34,691 nt of DNA from Hyphomonadaceae bacterium BRH_c29 (GCA_000961695.1 LADW01000078.1:1-34691); one strand, 5' to 3'; counted from the first letter of the stretch, positions 17,265 to 26,299 are shown. The notes: generated by a model not told the origin, from the letters alone. Translations and numbers: made by a program.

Positions 17265-18293
17265 ATGGACTATCTGATGGTGCTGGCGGGGCTCGTCCTG
17301 CTGATTTTCGGCGGTGAGGGCCTCGTGCGCGGCTCGGTCGCTGTGGCACGCAAGCTCAACATTTCCGAACTGGTGATCGGCCTCACGCTGGTGGGCTGTG
17401 GCACCTCGATGCCGGAACTGGTGACCAGCCTGCGGGCCATCAATACCGGCGCGGTGGGCATTGCCATTGGCAATGTCGTCGGTTCCAACATCGCGAACAT
17501 CCTGCTCGTGCTGGGGGCGGCGGCGCTGCTGCGCCCGATCCTGACCAATCCGAGGGCCCTGAAGCGCGACGTGTTGGTGGTGATCGGCGCAACGGCGATA
17601 CTGTGCGGGCTGATCTATTTCGACGCCTTCACGCGCCTCAGCGGGTTCCTGCTTCTGGGGGCCCTGATTCTCTATATCGCACTGTCTCTGATCGCCGATC
17701 AGAAAGGTGGCACGCCAGAGGGCAAACTACACGCTCACGAGGCTGAAATTGTCACAGCGGAGTATGGCATCCTGAAGGGGCTCCTGTTTGCCGCCGTGGG
17801 CCTGGCGGGCATCATTTTCGGCGCGCGCTTCATGGTCGACGGCGCGGTCGGCATTGCGCGGGACATTGGCGTCAGCGAAGCGGTGATCGGCATGTCCATC
17901 GTTGCGGTCGGCACCAGCCTGCCGGAACTCGCCACCTCGCTCGTCGCGGCTCGCAGCGGCAAGTCTGACGTGGCGCTCGGCAACATTATCGGCTCGAACA
18001 TTTTCAACATTCTCGGCATCCTGGGCGTGACCGCGCTGATCCACCCGTTCAGCGTGATGCAGAACCATACCGGCGACATCTCCGGCGAGGCGATGCAGAG
18101 CGCCGGGCAGAGCATCGTGACCTCCACCGATATCGGCGCGCTGGTCCTGTCGCTGTTCTTCCTTCTTCTGTTCGGCATCACGGGGAAGCGGATCGCGCGC
18201 TGGGAAGGGGCCCTTCTGTTGGCGGGCTACCTGCTCTACATGGGCCTTCTGTTCAACATCATACCCGTCCCGGCGATCCTTCCTCATGTCTGA
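17265..18293 (+). CDS. CaCA-family Na+/Ca2+ (calcium/cation) antiporter
   Basis: The 342-residue, about ten-helix inner-membrane exchanger has the two inverted alpha-repeats of the family. Repeat one (about 36-84) has [10 protein letters not shown] and [16 protein letters not shown]. Repeat two (about 206-254) has [10 protein letters not shown] and [16 protein letters not shown]. Glu51 and Glu221 in the two PEL motifs are the expected cation ligands. The loop between the halves (about 146-168) is short and His/Glu-containing, with no regulatory domain, as in bacterial YrbG-type exchangers. The start has AAAGG upstream. The gene overlaps queF by 8 nt, so the two are probably cotranscribed. The exported ion (Ca2+ or another) is not determined by the sequence. 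Confidence 0.93.
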   Translation: MDYLMVLAGLVLLIFGGEGLVRGSVAVARKLNISELVIGLTLVGCGTSMPELVTSLRAINTGAVGIAIGNVVGSNIANILLVLGAAALLRPILTNPRALKRDVLVVIGATAILCGLIYFDAFTRLSGFLLLGALILYIALSLIADQKGGTPEGKLHAHEAEIVTAEYGILKGLLFAAVGLAGIIFGARFMVDGAVGIARDIGVSEAVIGMSIVAVGTSLPELATSLVAARSGKSDVALGNIIGSNIFNILGILGVTALIHPFSVMQNHTGDISGEAMQSAGQSIVTSTDIGALVLSLFFLLLFGITGKRIARWEGALLLAGYLLYMGLLFNIIPVPAILPHV

Positions 18294-18753
18294 TAATCCG
18301 ATCTACCAGAACCTCGGCCAGCTCGGTCAGCACACCGCGCAACCGCAGAGCCCGGAAGAGGCTGAGCTGGAGCGCGTGCAGAACCCGCATGCCGGGACGC
18401 TGTACCTGACGCGCTTCGTGGCGCCGGAATTCACCTCGCTCTGCCCGGTGACGGGCCAGCCGGATTTCGCGCATCTCGTGATCGATTATGCGCCGGGTGA
18501 CTGGCTGGTGGAGTCCAAGAGCCTGAAGCTCTACCTCACCAGTTTCCGCAATCATGGCGCCTTCCACGAGGACTGCACGGTCTCCATCGGCAAGAAGATC
18601 TTCGACTTCACCGAAGCCACATGGCTGCGCATTTCGGGCTATTGGTATCCGCGCGGTGGCATCCCGATCGATGTGTTCTGGCAGTCCGGAGAGGTCCCGA
18701 AGGGGCTTTATGTGCCGGACACCGGCGTCGCCTCGTATCGCGGACGCGGCTAG
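18286..18753 (+). CDS. queF: NADPH-dependent 7-cyano-7-deazaguanine reductase
   Basis: QueF reduces preQ0 to preQ1 in the cytoplasm, a late step of queuosine tRNA-modification synthesis. The 155-residue length is the short (YkvM-type) form. The catalytic Cys53 is in [11 protein letters not shown], with Asp60 nearby. The NADPH/QueF motif [15 protein letters not shown] spans 76-90, and His94-Glu95 follow in FHEDC. The ATG lies inside the 3' end of the antiporter gene (ATGTCTGA contains both start and stop), which implies coupled translation. No other queuosine genes are in the window. Confidence 0.95.
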   Translation: MSDNPIYQNLGQLGQHTAQPQSPEEAELERVQNPHAGTLYLTRFVAPEFTSLCPVTGQPDFAHLVIDYAPGDWLVESKSLKLYLTSFRNHGAFHEDCTVSIGKKIFDFTEATWLRISGYWYPRGGIPIDVFWQSGEVPKGLYVPDTGVASYRGRG

Positions 18754-18762
18754 GCCGGGTTA

Positions 18763-18781
18763 CTGGCATTTAATCTGCCAG
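18763..18781 (+). terminator. Small hairpin after queF
   Basis: CTGGCA (18763-18768) pairs with TGCCAG (18776-18781) over a 7-nt loop, and CTGTTTG follows. This is at most a weak terminator; the next gene starts 60 nt on. Confidence 0.35.
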
Positions 18782-18840
18782 CTGTTTGCTGATCGTCCGG
18801 ACCGGCGTAGACCCGCCCCGTCAGACGAAAGCAGTATTTC

Positions 18841-19611
18841 ATGGATTCACGACAGGCCTTGAGCAAAGTGCCGGCAGTTACGCTGGGCTTCTGGATCATC
18901 AAGATCGCCGCGACCACGCTAGGCGAGACCGGCGGCGACACGGTCTCCATGTCGATGAATCTCGGCTATCTCACCGGAACGGCGATCTTCCTGACAGTGC
19001 TTGCCGTGCTGGTTGCCCTTCAGATTGCTGCGAGGCGGTTTCGTCCGTTCCTCTACTGGGCGACCATCATCGCCTCCACGACGGCCGGGACAACGATGGC
19101 GGATTTCGCCACGCGCTCGCTCGGCATCGGCTATGCGGGCGGCTCGCTGCTCTTGCTGGCGGGCGTCATGGCGATGCTGGGTATCTGGTACGCGGTGGAG
19201 CGCAGCGTGTCGGTCGAGACGGTCGTCTCGCCGCGGGTGGAGATGTTCTACTGGGGCACGATTACTGTCTCGCAGACCCTCGGCACCGCGCTCGGCGACT
19301 GGATCGCGGATGATACGAGCCTTGGCTATCTCGGCGGCGCGGCCCTGTTCGGCAGCATCCTGGCCGTCATCGCGGCGCTGTATTACTGGACCAGTATCTC
19401 CCGGGTCATCCTGTTCTGGCTGGCCTTCATCCTGACGCGGCCGCTTGGCGCGACGGTGGGCGATTTTCTGGACAAGCCGCTCAGCGAGGGCGGGCTGGCG
19501 CTGAGCCGTCCGATTGCGACGCTGGTGCTGGGGGCGTTCATTCTGGGCGCCATCCTGATCCTGCCGCAGCGGGCCGGATCGCATCCGGAACGAGCGCCGA
19601 AGGCGGGTTAG
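18841..19611 (+). CDS. DUF347 (COG4705-like) multi-helix membrane protein
   Basis: The 256-residue hydrophobic protein has about eight transmembrane helices arranged as four related units. Each carries a small-residue/Thr plus Gly-Asp/Glu signature: ATTLGETGGDTVSMSMNLGY at about 24-43, ASTTAGTTMADFATRSLGIGY, SQTLGTALGDWIADDTSLGY, and TRPLGATVGDFLDKPLSEGG. Acidic residues inside membrane segments at repeated positions suggest a transporter or ion-binding role. The family is uncharacterised to my knowledge. The gene lies 87 nt after queF on the same strand and ends 4 nt before the convergent nitroreductase gene. Confidence 0.85.
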   Translation: MDSRQALSKVPAVTLGFWIIKIAATTLGETGGDTVSMSMNLGYLTGTAIFLTVLAVLVALQIAARRFRPFLYWATIIASTTAGTTMADFATRSLGIGYAGGSLLLLAGVMAMLGIWYAVERSVSVETVVSPRVEMFYWGTITVSQTLGTALGDWIADDTSLGYLGGAALFGSILAVIAALYYWTSISRVILFWLAFILTRPLGATVGDFLDKPLSEGGLALSRPIATLVLGAFILGAILILPQRAGSHPERAPKAG

Positions 19612-19615
19612 GCGC

Positions 19616-20239
19616 TCAGGCTTTCCAGCGTGTGATCTTTTCCGTCATGTCGGCGCGGGGGCGTTCGGGCGGGTTCATTGTGGCGGTGCCGAGATAGATG
19701 AAGCCGGCGACGCGCTCGCCATCCTCCAGACCCAGCAGCTTGCCGGCGTCCGCGTCGAAGGCGGGCCATTCCGACAGCCAGTTGCCGGCCCAGCCGCTGG
19801 CATTGGCGGCCAGAAGCAGGTTGTAGCAAACGGCCCCGGCGGAGAGTTCCTGCTCCCAGATTGGCGTCCGGCCATCGTTCACGGGAGATGAGATTACGCA
19901 CACGACCACGGGCGCGCGCAGGAGAAGCTTGCGGGCATTCTCCACGTCGCCGTCTGAATCGCCGCGACCGGAGAGGATCGCCGCCAGACCATCACCGAAT
20001 GCAGCGCGGGCTTCGCCTTCGAACACGACAAACCGCCAGGGAGCGAGTTTACGATGGTCCGGCACGCGGGCCGCGATCTGCAGCAACTCGTCCAGATCTT
20101 CCGGCGAGGGGCCGGGAAAGCCCATGAATTGCTTGTTGGCTGAGCGGCGCAGCGCCAACAGCGTGCGCGCGTCAGCGCTGGCTCTGACAGGAAGCATCGG
20201 CTGGCCGAGCGGCGGGGCGGGTGGAAACCTTTTCGTCAT
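19616..20239 (-). CDS. Nitroreductase-family flavoprotein
   Basis: The 207-residue protein is of the YdjA-like nitroreductase type, an FMN-dependent oxidoreductase that normally works as a dimer using NAD(P)H. The FMN-binding N-terminal pattern RRSANKQFMGFPGPSPEDL is followed by AARVPDHRKLAPWRFVVFEG and then QELSAGAVCYNLLLAANASG, a typical dimer-interface helix. GFIYLGTA precedes a Pro/Arg-rich end. The ATG has AGGGA at a 7-nt spacing. It is divergent from the TetR gene (129 nt between starts). Many divergent TetR-neighbour genes are under the repressor, but nothing in the sequence proves this here. The physiological substrate is unknown. Confidence 0.88.
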   Translation of the reverse strand: MTKRFPPAPPLGQPMLPVRASADARTLLALRRSANKQFMGFPGPSPEDLDELLQIAARVPDHRKLAPWRFVVFEGEARAAFGDGLAAILSGRGDSDGDVENARKLLLRAPVVVCVISSPVNDGRTPIWEQELSAGAVCYNLLLAANASGWAGNWLSEWPAFDADAGKLLGLEDGERVAGFIYLGTATMNPPERPRADMTEKITRWKA

Positions 20240-20296
20240 ACGCCGTCCCTACATTGAACCGATCCGGGCGAAAAGCGCGCATTCAGACGCAATCGC

Positions 20297-20325
20297 TTGC
20301 AGGACGGAGAATGGTGGTCTAATCG
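20297..20325 (+). promoter_or_regulatory. Candidate promoter of the tetR-RND operon
   Basis: TTGCAG (20297-20302) and TAATCG (20320-20325) are 17 nt apart, and the operator-like palindrome begins 2 nt later. This places the palindrome over the expected transcription start. Confidence 0.35.
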
Positions 20326-20326
20326 G

Positions 20327-20341
20327 GTGAACGCTGTTCAC
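20327..20341. promoter_or_regulatory. Operator-like perfect palindrome upstream of tetR
   Basis: GTGAAC-GCT-GTTCAC is a perfect 6-bp inverted repeat with a 3-bp centre. It lies 27 nt before ATG20369 and overlaps the start of the candidate transcript. A second, partial GTTC/GAAC pairing extends to 20350. Symmetric sites of this type are typical for TetR-family autorepressors of efflux operons. Confidence 0.65.
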
Positions 20342-20368
20342 TTTTCGAACGTTGATCATGGCTTCCGA

Positions 20369-21067
20369 ATGGATTCTGGCTGCCCTCTCGAACAGACCCC
20401 GGCCACACGGCGGCGGCAGAAAGTGCGCGAGGCGATCCTGGCAGCAGCCGAGCGCGTGTTTGCCAAAGAGGGCGAGATTGGCCTGTCGATCCGGCGGCTG
20501 GCCGAGGAAATCGATTACTCGCCGTCTGCGATCTACAAATATTTCGGGTCCAAGGAAGAATTGCTGGACGAGCTGAAGGAGTCCTTCTTCGAGCGGCTCC
20601 TGTCGCAGGTGGATGGCGTCGGCGCCAAGAACCCGGACTTCCACGCCCGTGCCCGTGCCTGCGTCACCACCTATGTCGCCACGGCCATTGCCCGCCCGCA
20701 CCATTATGCGGCGGCGTTCTCTTCCATTCCGACACCTGAGCAGATCGCGGTGCGCCGCAATCTTGATTGGGAAGACTTCATCGCGACCCGCAAGGGACAG
20801 GCCTTCAAGGTTCTGGTCGATCTCGTCCTCGAAGGACAGGCGCTCGGCGTGTTCGACCGGTCGCTGGACCCGCTGAATGGGGCCAAGTCGATCTGGGCCT
20901 CGTCGCATGGCCTTGCTTTGCTGATGATCCATATGCCGCTTCTGCCGGAGATGCAGCCGTGTACGGCGCAGCCCGGCGGAGACTTCGTTGCCGCCCATGC
21001 CGACATTGTTATTCGCGGCCTGGCAGCCCCTGCAGAACCGCCGCAAGAGAACGGAAAACGGTCATGA
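20369..21067 (+). CDS. TetR/AcrR-family repressor of the efflux operon
   Basis: The 232-residue regulator has an N-terminal TetR helix-turn-helix (REAILAAAERVFAKEGEIGL, then SIRRLAEEIDYSPSAIYKYF with GSKEELLDEL). A helical ligand-binding C-terminal domain follows, of the WHG/TetR_C type with WASSHGLALLM. I placed the start at ATG20369. The longer frame from TTG20297 would run through the operator-like palindrome and has no conserved residues. The stop overlaps the ATG of the membrane fusion gene (ATGA), so the repressor is cotranscribed with the pump it probably controls. The inducer is unknown. Confidence 0.9.
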   Translation: MDSGCPLEQTPATRRRQKVREAILAAAERVFAKEGEIGLSIRRLAEEIDYSPSAIYKYFGSKEELLDELKESFFERLLSQVDGVGAKNPDFHARARACVTTYVATAIARPHHYAAAFSSIPTPEQIAVRRNLDWEDFIATRKGQAFKVLVDLVLEGQALGVFDRSLDPLNGAKSIWASSHGLALLMIHMPLLPEMQPCTAQPGGDFVAAHADIVIRGLAAPAEPPQENGKRS

Positions 21068-22245
21068 CCAATACGCACCCCTATGCGGGCGACGAAATCC
21101 GGGAGAAAAAGCCGAGCGTCATGAAAGGGCTGGTCTTCCTGCTCATTCTGATCCTGTGCGGCGCCGGACTGTTCTTCGCCGCGACCCGTCTGCGCAGCGC
21201 AGAGGGGCCGAAGGTGGCCCATGATGCCCCTGCGCCTCTGACGGTCAGCGTCATACTGGCAGAGCCTGCGGCAGCATTCGACCTGAAGGAAAACTATGCC
21301 GGCCTTGCCGAGGCGCGGCGCACCAGCATGCTCGGTTTTTCCTCCGGCGGCCGCATCGCGTCGATCTCGGTGGATGTTGGCGACCGGGTGAAATCCGGCG
21401 ACACGCTGGCAAAACTCGACACGCGCAGCCTGGAAGCGCAACTCGCCTCCGCCAATGCCGTTGTGCAGGAGGCGCGCTCGGCGCATGACCTTGCCCTCAG
21501 CACGGTGGAGCGCCAGCGCCAGCTGAAACTGCAGGGCCATGTCTCGCAACAGCATGTCGACGAGGCCGAAGCGCAGGCGAACACCGCGCTGGCCCGTGTC
21601 GAGGCGGCGAAGGCGCAGGCCGACACACTCCGTGTCCAGATCGACCTTGCCCGTATCACGGCGCCGTTTGACGGCGTGGTCACCCAGCGCATGGTCGACG
21701 AGGGCGCGATTGCTTCGCCCGGCCTGCTGGTTCTGGAACTGGTGGAGAAGGGGCATCTGGAAGCCCGTCTCGGCCTGCCGGCGGCGACCGCTGCGCTGCT
21801 GGAGCCCGGCAAGGAATACACGCTTGTGGCCGACACAGGTTCGGTGACCGCGCGCCTGCGCACGGTCACCGGCGTGATCGATGCCAACCAGCGCACGGTG
21901 AGCGCCGTGTTCGATATCGAAAATCCGGACGCGATTGCTGCCGGGTCTGTTGTTCGCCTCGGACTGGATCGCAGCATCGGGGAAGAGGGCTTCTGGGTGC
22001 CGGTCAAGGCGCTGTCGTCCGCCTCGCGCGGTCTGTGGACGGTCTATGTGGCTGAGCCTACCGGCGAGGGATGGAGAGCGGTGCCGCGCCCGGTCGAAAC
22101 GGTGCACAGCGATGGCGACCGGACCTATGTGCGCGGCCCGGTGACGGCGGGAGACCGTATCATCGTCGATGGACTACAGCGGATTACGCCCGGCATGCCG
22201 GTGACCCCGCGCGAGTCCACCCGGGCGGACCTGACAGGTAACTAA
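21064..22245 (+). CDS. RND efflux periplasmic adaptor (membrane fusion protein)
   Basis: The 393-residue HlyD/AcrA-type adaptor joins the inner-membrane pump to an outer-membrane channel. An N-terminal membrane segment (about 20-42) lacks a lipobox. The split lipoyl domain follows (GGRIASISVDVGDRVKSGDT, and ITAPFDGVVTQRMVDEGAIA). Between its halves is an alpha-hairpin coiled coil (about 125-195, with HVSQQHVDEAEAQANTALA), and beta-barrel and membrane-proximal domains run to the C-terminus. It overlaps tetR by 4 nt and is followed by the permease after 5 nt. No outer-membrane TolC-type gene lies in the window, so the channel must be encoded elsewhere. Confidence 0.94.
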   Translation: MTNTHPYAGDEIREKKPSVMKGLVFLLILILCGAGLFFAATRLRSAEGPKVAHDAPAPLTVSVILAEPAAAFDLKENYAGLAEARRTSMLGFSSGGRIASISVDVGDRVKSGDTLAKLDTRSLEAQLASANAVVQEARSAHDLALSTVERQRQLKLQGHVSQQHVDEAEAQANTALARVEAAKAQADTLRVQIDLARITAPFDGVVTQRMVDEGAIASPGLLVLELVEKGHLEARLGLPAATAALLEPGKEYTLVADTGSVTARLRTVTGVIDANQRTVSAVFDIENPDAIAAGSVVRLGLDRSIGEEGFWVPVKALSSASRGLWTVYVAEPTGEGWRAVPRPVETVHSDGDRTYVRGPVTAGDRIIVDGLQRITPGMPVTPRESTRADLTGN

Positions 22246-22250
22246 GCGCG

Positions 22251-25200
22251 ATGATCAAGGCGCTCAGCATCTTTTATCGCCTGCCACGCCTGACGGTGCT
22301 GGCCATGCTGCTCATCGTGATCGGCGGCCTTGGCGCCATGTTCACGCTGGGGCGGCAGGAAGACCCCACCCTGATCGAACGCTATGGCTTCGTTCTGACC
22401 TATCTGCCCGGCGCCGATGCCGAGCGGATGGAAGCGCTGGTCACCGAGCCGCTGGAAACCGCGCTGATGGAGTTGCCGGAGCTGAAAGAGGTCCAATCCA
22501 CCTCCCGCGCCGGCGTGTCGCAACTCCGGATCGACATACGCGAAGACCTCAATGAAGGCGAAGTGGACGATGCCTGGACGCTGATCCGCCAGAAGGTGGA
22601 GCAGGCCAGGGCCAACTTCCCCGAAGGTGCGTCGGCGCCCATCGTGAACCGCCAGTACATCGGTGCCGCGACCCTTGTGGTTGGCATCAGCTGGGACAGT
22701 GAGGGTGATCCGCCGCTGGCCGTGATGCGCCGCCTCGCGCTGGACCTGCAGGACCGGTTCGAGCGCCTTCCGGGTACGGAACTGACAGAGACGTTCGGCA
22801 TGCCCTCGGAGGAGGTTCGGGTCGAGATTGATCCGGACGCGCTGGCCGCGACGGGGCTGTCTTTCCGGCAGGCGGCAGGTCTGCTGGCATCGGCAGATTC
22901 CAAGGCCCCGGCCGGGCGCCTCAGGGCCGAAGGGGCGAATGTCGGCTTCGAGATTGGCGGGGAGTTTGACTCGATTGCCCGCGTCCGGTCTGTGCCGCTG
23001 ATCCAGCGGGCGGACGGCACGGCGGTCCGGCTTGGGGACATCGCCGATGTGAACAAGGGGCTTTCCGATCCGCCTGTGCGGATGGCGATGGAGAACGGCA
23101 AGCGGTCAGTCCTGATCGGGGCTTATATTTCGCCGGGACAGAGGGTGGACAAGTGGGCCGATACCGCCCGCGCCGTGGTCGAGGACTTTGCGCGCGATAC
23201 GCCGCCGGGCCTCACAATCAAGACCGTCTTCGACCAGAGCACCTACACCAATGCGCGCCTCAACGGGCTGGCGCAGAACCTGCTCTTCTCGGCGCTCATC
23301 GTGCTCGCGGTGCTGTTTTTCACCATGGGCTGGCGCTCGGCGCTGGTGGTGGGGGCGGCGCTGCCGTTGACCGTGGCGCTGGTGCTGATCCTGTTCAAGG
23401 TGTTCGGCCATCCGCTGCACCAGATGTCTGTGACGGGCCTCGTCATTTCGCTCGGCCTGCTGATCGATAATGCCATCGTCGTGGTGGACGATTTCGACCA
23501 GTGGCGGGTGAAAGGCCTGAACCGGCTCGACGCCATCGAGCGCAGCCTGAGACACCTGTTCGCGCCGCTCGGCGCCTCGACCCTGACCACTGCACTCGCC
23601 TTCGCGCCGATTGCCATGATGCCCGGCGGGGCGGGCGAGTTCATCGGCATGATCGGCCTGTCGGTCGTGTTCGCGATCGTGTCCTCCTTCTTCATCTCGG
23701 TGACGGTGATCCCGGCCATGGCTGGCTGGTTCGACCGCACGCGCGGCTGGGAGAGAGGCGAGGCAAGGCGCCCGCGCCGCTGGTGGCGGGACGGGATCGC
23801 CATCGACTATGTCTCCGACGGCTACCGCGCGACGGTGGAGGCTGTGCTGCGCTTCCCGCCGCTGGGGATCGTGCTCGGCATCGCGCCGGCGCTGCTCGGG
23901 TTCTATCTGGTGACGACGCTGCCCAGCCAGTTCTTCCCGCAGACCGAGCGCGACCAGTTCCAGCTGACCCTGCAATTGCCACCTGAAGCCAGCCTCGCTG
24001 ACACGGAGGCCGTCACAAGGCGGGCGAGCGAATTGATCCGCTCGCTGGAGGGCGTGAAGGATGTGACCTGGGTTCTGGGGGAGCCGGCACCGCGGGTCTA
24101 TTACAACGCCATCAACAATACGCGCGGTGTGGAGGGGCTCGCCTCCGGCTGGGTGCAGCTCGACAATAATCTCCGGACACGGCAGATCGTGGCCGACGTG
24201 CAGACGCTGGTCCGCGCCGAGTTCCCGTCCGCCCGCTTCCTCGCGCTGCCTTACGAGCAAGGCCCGCCCGCCGATGCGCCGGTCGAGTTCCGTATCCTGG
24301 GCGATGATTTCGACACGCTGAACCGGCTCGGCAACGAGACCCGCGCCGTGCTCGCGCAGACGCCGGGCGTGACTTACACGGTCTCCTCGCTGCAGCTTGG
24401 CGCGCCGACCATGAAGTTCGCCGCAGACGAGACCGCCACGGCGCTCACGGGCGAGCGGCTGACCGACCTTGCCGCAGACCTGAATGCCGAGCTTGAAGGC
24501 GTGCGCGCAGGCTCTGTGCTTGAGGGCACCGAGGAATTGCCGGTCAAGGTGATCGCCCCGGAGAGCCGGCGGCGCGAGCTCTCCAGCCTGCGCTCCGCCA
24601 CGGTCGGCTCTGCCGCCGGAGGGACGCCGCTGGCGGCGCTGGGCGAGATGTCGCTCGATCCGGAGACGGCGGTCATCACGCGCTGGGAAGGCCGGCGGAT
24701 GAACCAGATCCTGGCCTATCTGGACCCTTATACGATCCCCGCGCCGGTTCTGGCAGACTATGAGGCGCGCCTCGCTGCAACCGGCTTTACGGTGCCGGCT
24801 GGCTATACGGTCGCGACCGGCGGGGAGGCGGAAAATTCCTCCGAGGCGGTGACCAATCTGGCCGCTGTCGGCATTCCGCTGATCCTGGTCATGGCCGGGG
24901 CGATCATGCTCGTGTTCAACTCGTTCCGCATGATGGTGCTGATCCTGGTTTCGGGTTTCCTGTCCATCGGGCTCGCCTTCTTTGGCGTGTGGCTGTTCAA
25001 TCTGCCCTTCGGGTTCAATGCGATTGTCGGTGCGCTGGGCCTGCTGGGGATTTCGATCAACTCGTCGATTGTGGTGCTGAGTCTGCTCAAGGCCGATCCG
25101 TGGGCGATGGCCGATGATGTGATCCGCCAGCGCGAGATTGTGGTGGACGCCACCCGGCACATTGTGGCGACGACGCTGACCACGATGGGCGGCTTCATTC

Positions 25201-25382
25201 CGATCCTGCTGTCGGGGGACAATTTCTGGCTGCCTCTGGCGGCGGGTATCTCGGGCGGTGTGGCCGGATCGGCGCTGTTGTCGCTGTATTTCACCCCGGC
25301 CGTGTTCCGGATCATGACCTACAAACCCGTGCGCCGCCTGTTCGGCTACCGTCCCCAATTGCCGGAGCCCACAGGCGAGTGA
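22251..25382 (+). CDS. RND-family inner membrane efflux permease
   Basis: The 1043-residue proton-driven pump has the two-fold RND layout. TM1 is near the N-terminus (about 14-31), a large periplasmic porter loop follows, then TM2-6 (about 340-480), TM7, a second porter loop and TM8-12. The region GLLIDNAIVVVDDFDQ in TM4 carries Asp406 and Asn407 where AcrB has two aspartates. TM10 has GISINSSIVV with Asn937 where AcrB has its essential lysine. The proton relay therefore differs from AcrB, although this looks like a subfamily trait. The size and intact motifs argue for a working protein. It forms an operon with the TetR and adaptor genes. Substrates cannot be predicted. Confidence 0.94.
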   Translation: MIKALSIFYRLPRLTVLAMLLIVIGGLGAMFTLGRQEDPTLIERYGFVLTYLPGADAERMEALVTEPLETALMELPELKEVQSTSRAGVSQLRIDIREDLNEGEVDDAWTLIRQKVEQARANFPEGASAPIVNRQYIGAATLVVGISWDSEGDPPLAVMRRLALDLQDRFERLPGTELTETFGMPSEEVRVEIDPDALAATGLSFRQAAGLLASADSKAPAGRLRAEGANVGFEIGGEFDSIARVRSVPLIQRADGTAVRLGDIADVNKGLSDPPVRMAMENGKRSVLIGAYISPGQRVDKWADTARAVVEDFARDTPPGLTIKTVFDQSTYTNARLNGLAQNLLFSALIVLAVLFFTMGWRSALVVGAALPLTVALVLILFKVFGHPLHQMSVTGLVISLGLLIDNAIVVVDDFDQWRVKGLNRLDAIERSLRHLFAPLGASTLTTALAFAPIAMMPGGAGEFIGMIGLSVVFAIVSSFFISVTVIPAMAGWFDRTRGWERGEARRPRRWWRDGIAIDYVSDGYRATVEAVLRFPPLGIVLGIAPALLGFYLVTTLPSQFFPQTERDQFQLTLQLPPEASLADTEAVTRRASELIRSLEGVKDVTWVLGEPAPRVYYNAINNTRGVEGLASGWVQLDNNLRTRQIVADVQTLVRAEFPSARFLALPYEQGPPADAPVEFRILGDDFDTLNRLGNETRAVLAQTPGVTYTVSSLQLGAPTMKFAADETATALTGERLTDLAADLNAELEGVRAGSVLEGTEELPVKVIAPESRRRELSSLRSATVGSAAGGTPLAALGEMSLDPETAVITRWEGRRMNQILAYLDPYTIPAPVLADYEARLAATGFTVPAGYTVATGGEAENSSEAVTNLAAVGIPLILVMAGAIMLVFNSFRMMVLILVSGFLSIGLAFFGVWLFNLPFGFNAIVGALGLLGISINSSIVVLSLLKADPWAMADDVIRQREIVVDATRHIVATTLTTMGGFIPILLSGDNFWLPLAAGISGGVAGSALLSLYFTPAVFRIMTYKPVRRLFGYRPQLPEPTGE

Positions 25383-25466
25383 GCCAAATGTGAACGGGCC
25401 GGGGCTTGATGCCTGCGCCCGGCTGCCCCATGTCCCCTACAGACAACGTGCCCGAGGGAGGCCCGA

Positions 25467-26279
25467 ATGCCAGAAAATCCTGATATTGGCGCCCCGCCGC
25501 CAGCGTGGAAACGCCTCCGCTTTGAAGCGGTTGCAGCGGCAGCGGATGAGCCGTCGCTGGCAGGCTATATCAACGCCGCGATCCTGTCTCACGACTCACT
25601 GTGCGACGCGCTGGCCTATCACCTGGCCGAGAAAATCGGCAATGCCACAATCGGCACCCAGCAGGTGCGGGACATCCTGTCCGATGCCTGCGAGGCGCAG
25701 CCCTATATGGTCGAGGCGGCTGAGGCCGACCTGATGGCCGTGCTGGAGCGCGACCCGGCCTGCCGCGGTCTGCTGCAGCCTTTCCTGTTCTTCAAAGGTT
25801 TCCTGGCCCTGCAGACGCATCGCATCGCCCACCAGTTGTGGCGCGAGGGCCGCGAGACGCTGGCATTTCATTTCCAGAGCCGGTCGTCTGAACTGTTCGG
25901 CACTGACATCCACCCCGCCGCCCGCATCGGGCAGGGCGTGATGTTTGACCACGCGACGGGCATCACCATTGGTGAGACCGCCGTGGTCGGCGATGGCTGT
26001 TCGCTGCTGCACGGCGTGACGCTGGGCGGCACAGGCAAGGAAGTCGGCGACCGTCACCCGAAGATCGGGCGCGGCGTGCTGCTCTCAGTTGGCGCAAAAG
26101 TGCTGGGCAACATTCATATCGGCGACGAAGCGAAAGTCGCCGCCGGTTCTGTCGTGCTGAAGGATGTGCCCGCGCATTGCACCGTGGCGGGTGTTCCTGC
26201 CAAGGTCGTATCCGGCCCGTCCTGCTGCCAGCCAGCCAAAACGATGGACCAGTCGCTGCCCGAAGACGCATCGAACTAA
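25467..26279 (+). CDS. cysE: Serine O-acetyltransferase
   Basis: CysE transfers acetyl from acetyl-CoA to L-serine, giving O-acetylserine for cysteine synthesis. The product has 270 residues. An all-helical N-terminal SATase domain (about 13-115) precedes a left-handed beta-helix of hexapeptide repeats. The catalytic pair Asp161-His162 is in FDHATGITIGE and His197 in GDRHPKIG; GVTLGGTGK binds CoA. The C-terminal tail ends in EDASN. The terminal isoleucine that many CysE proteins insert into the cysteine synthase active site is missing, so the CysE-CysK complex may not form in the usual way. GGGAGG precedes the start at good spacing, and a strong terminator follows. Confidence 0.96.
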   Translation: MPENPDIGAPPPAWKRLRFEAVAAAADEPSLAGYINAAILSHDSLCDALAYHLAEKIGNATIGTQQVRDILSDACEAQPYMVEAAEADLMAVLERDPACRGLLQPFLFFKGFLALQTHRIAHQLWREGRETLAFHFQSRSSELFGTDIHPAARIGQGVMFDHATGITIGETAVVGDGCSLLHGVTLGGTGKEVGDRHPKIGRGVLLSVGAKVLGNIHIGDEAKVAAGSVVLKDVPAHCTVAGVPAKVVSGPSCCQPAKTMDQSLPEDASN

Positions 26280-26299
26280 AGCCCTGATTTTCTCTTGCG

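Noticed and set aside
23106..25358. A 750-codon open frame antisense to the RND permease
   Set aside because: It mirrors the GC-rich codons of a clearly conserved pump, is His/Arg/Gln-rich, and shows no domain or ribosome-binding site.
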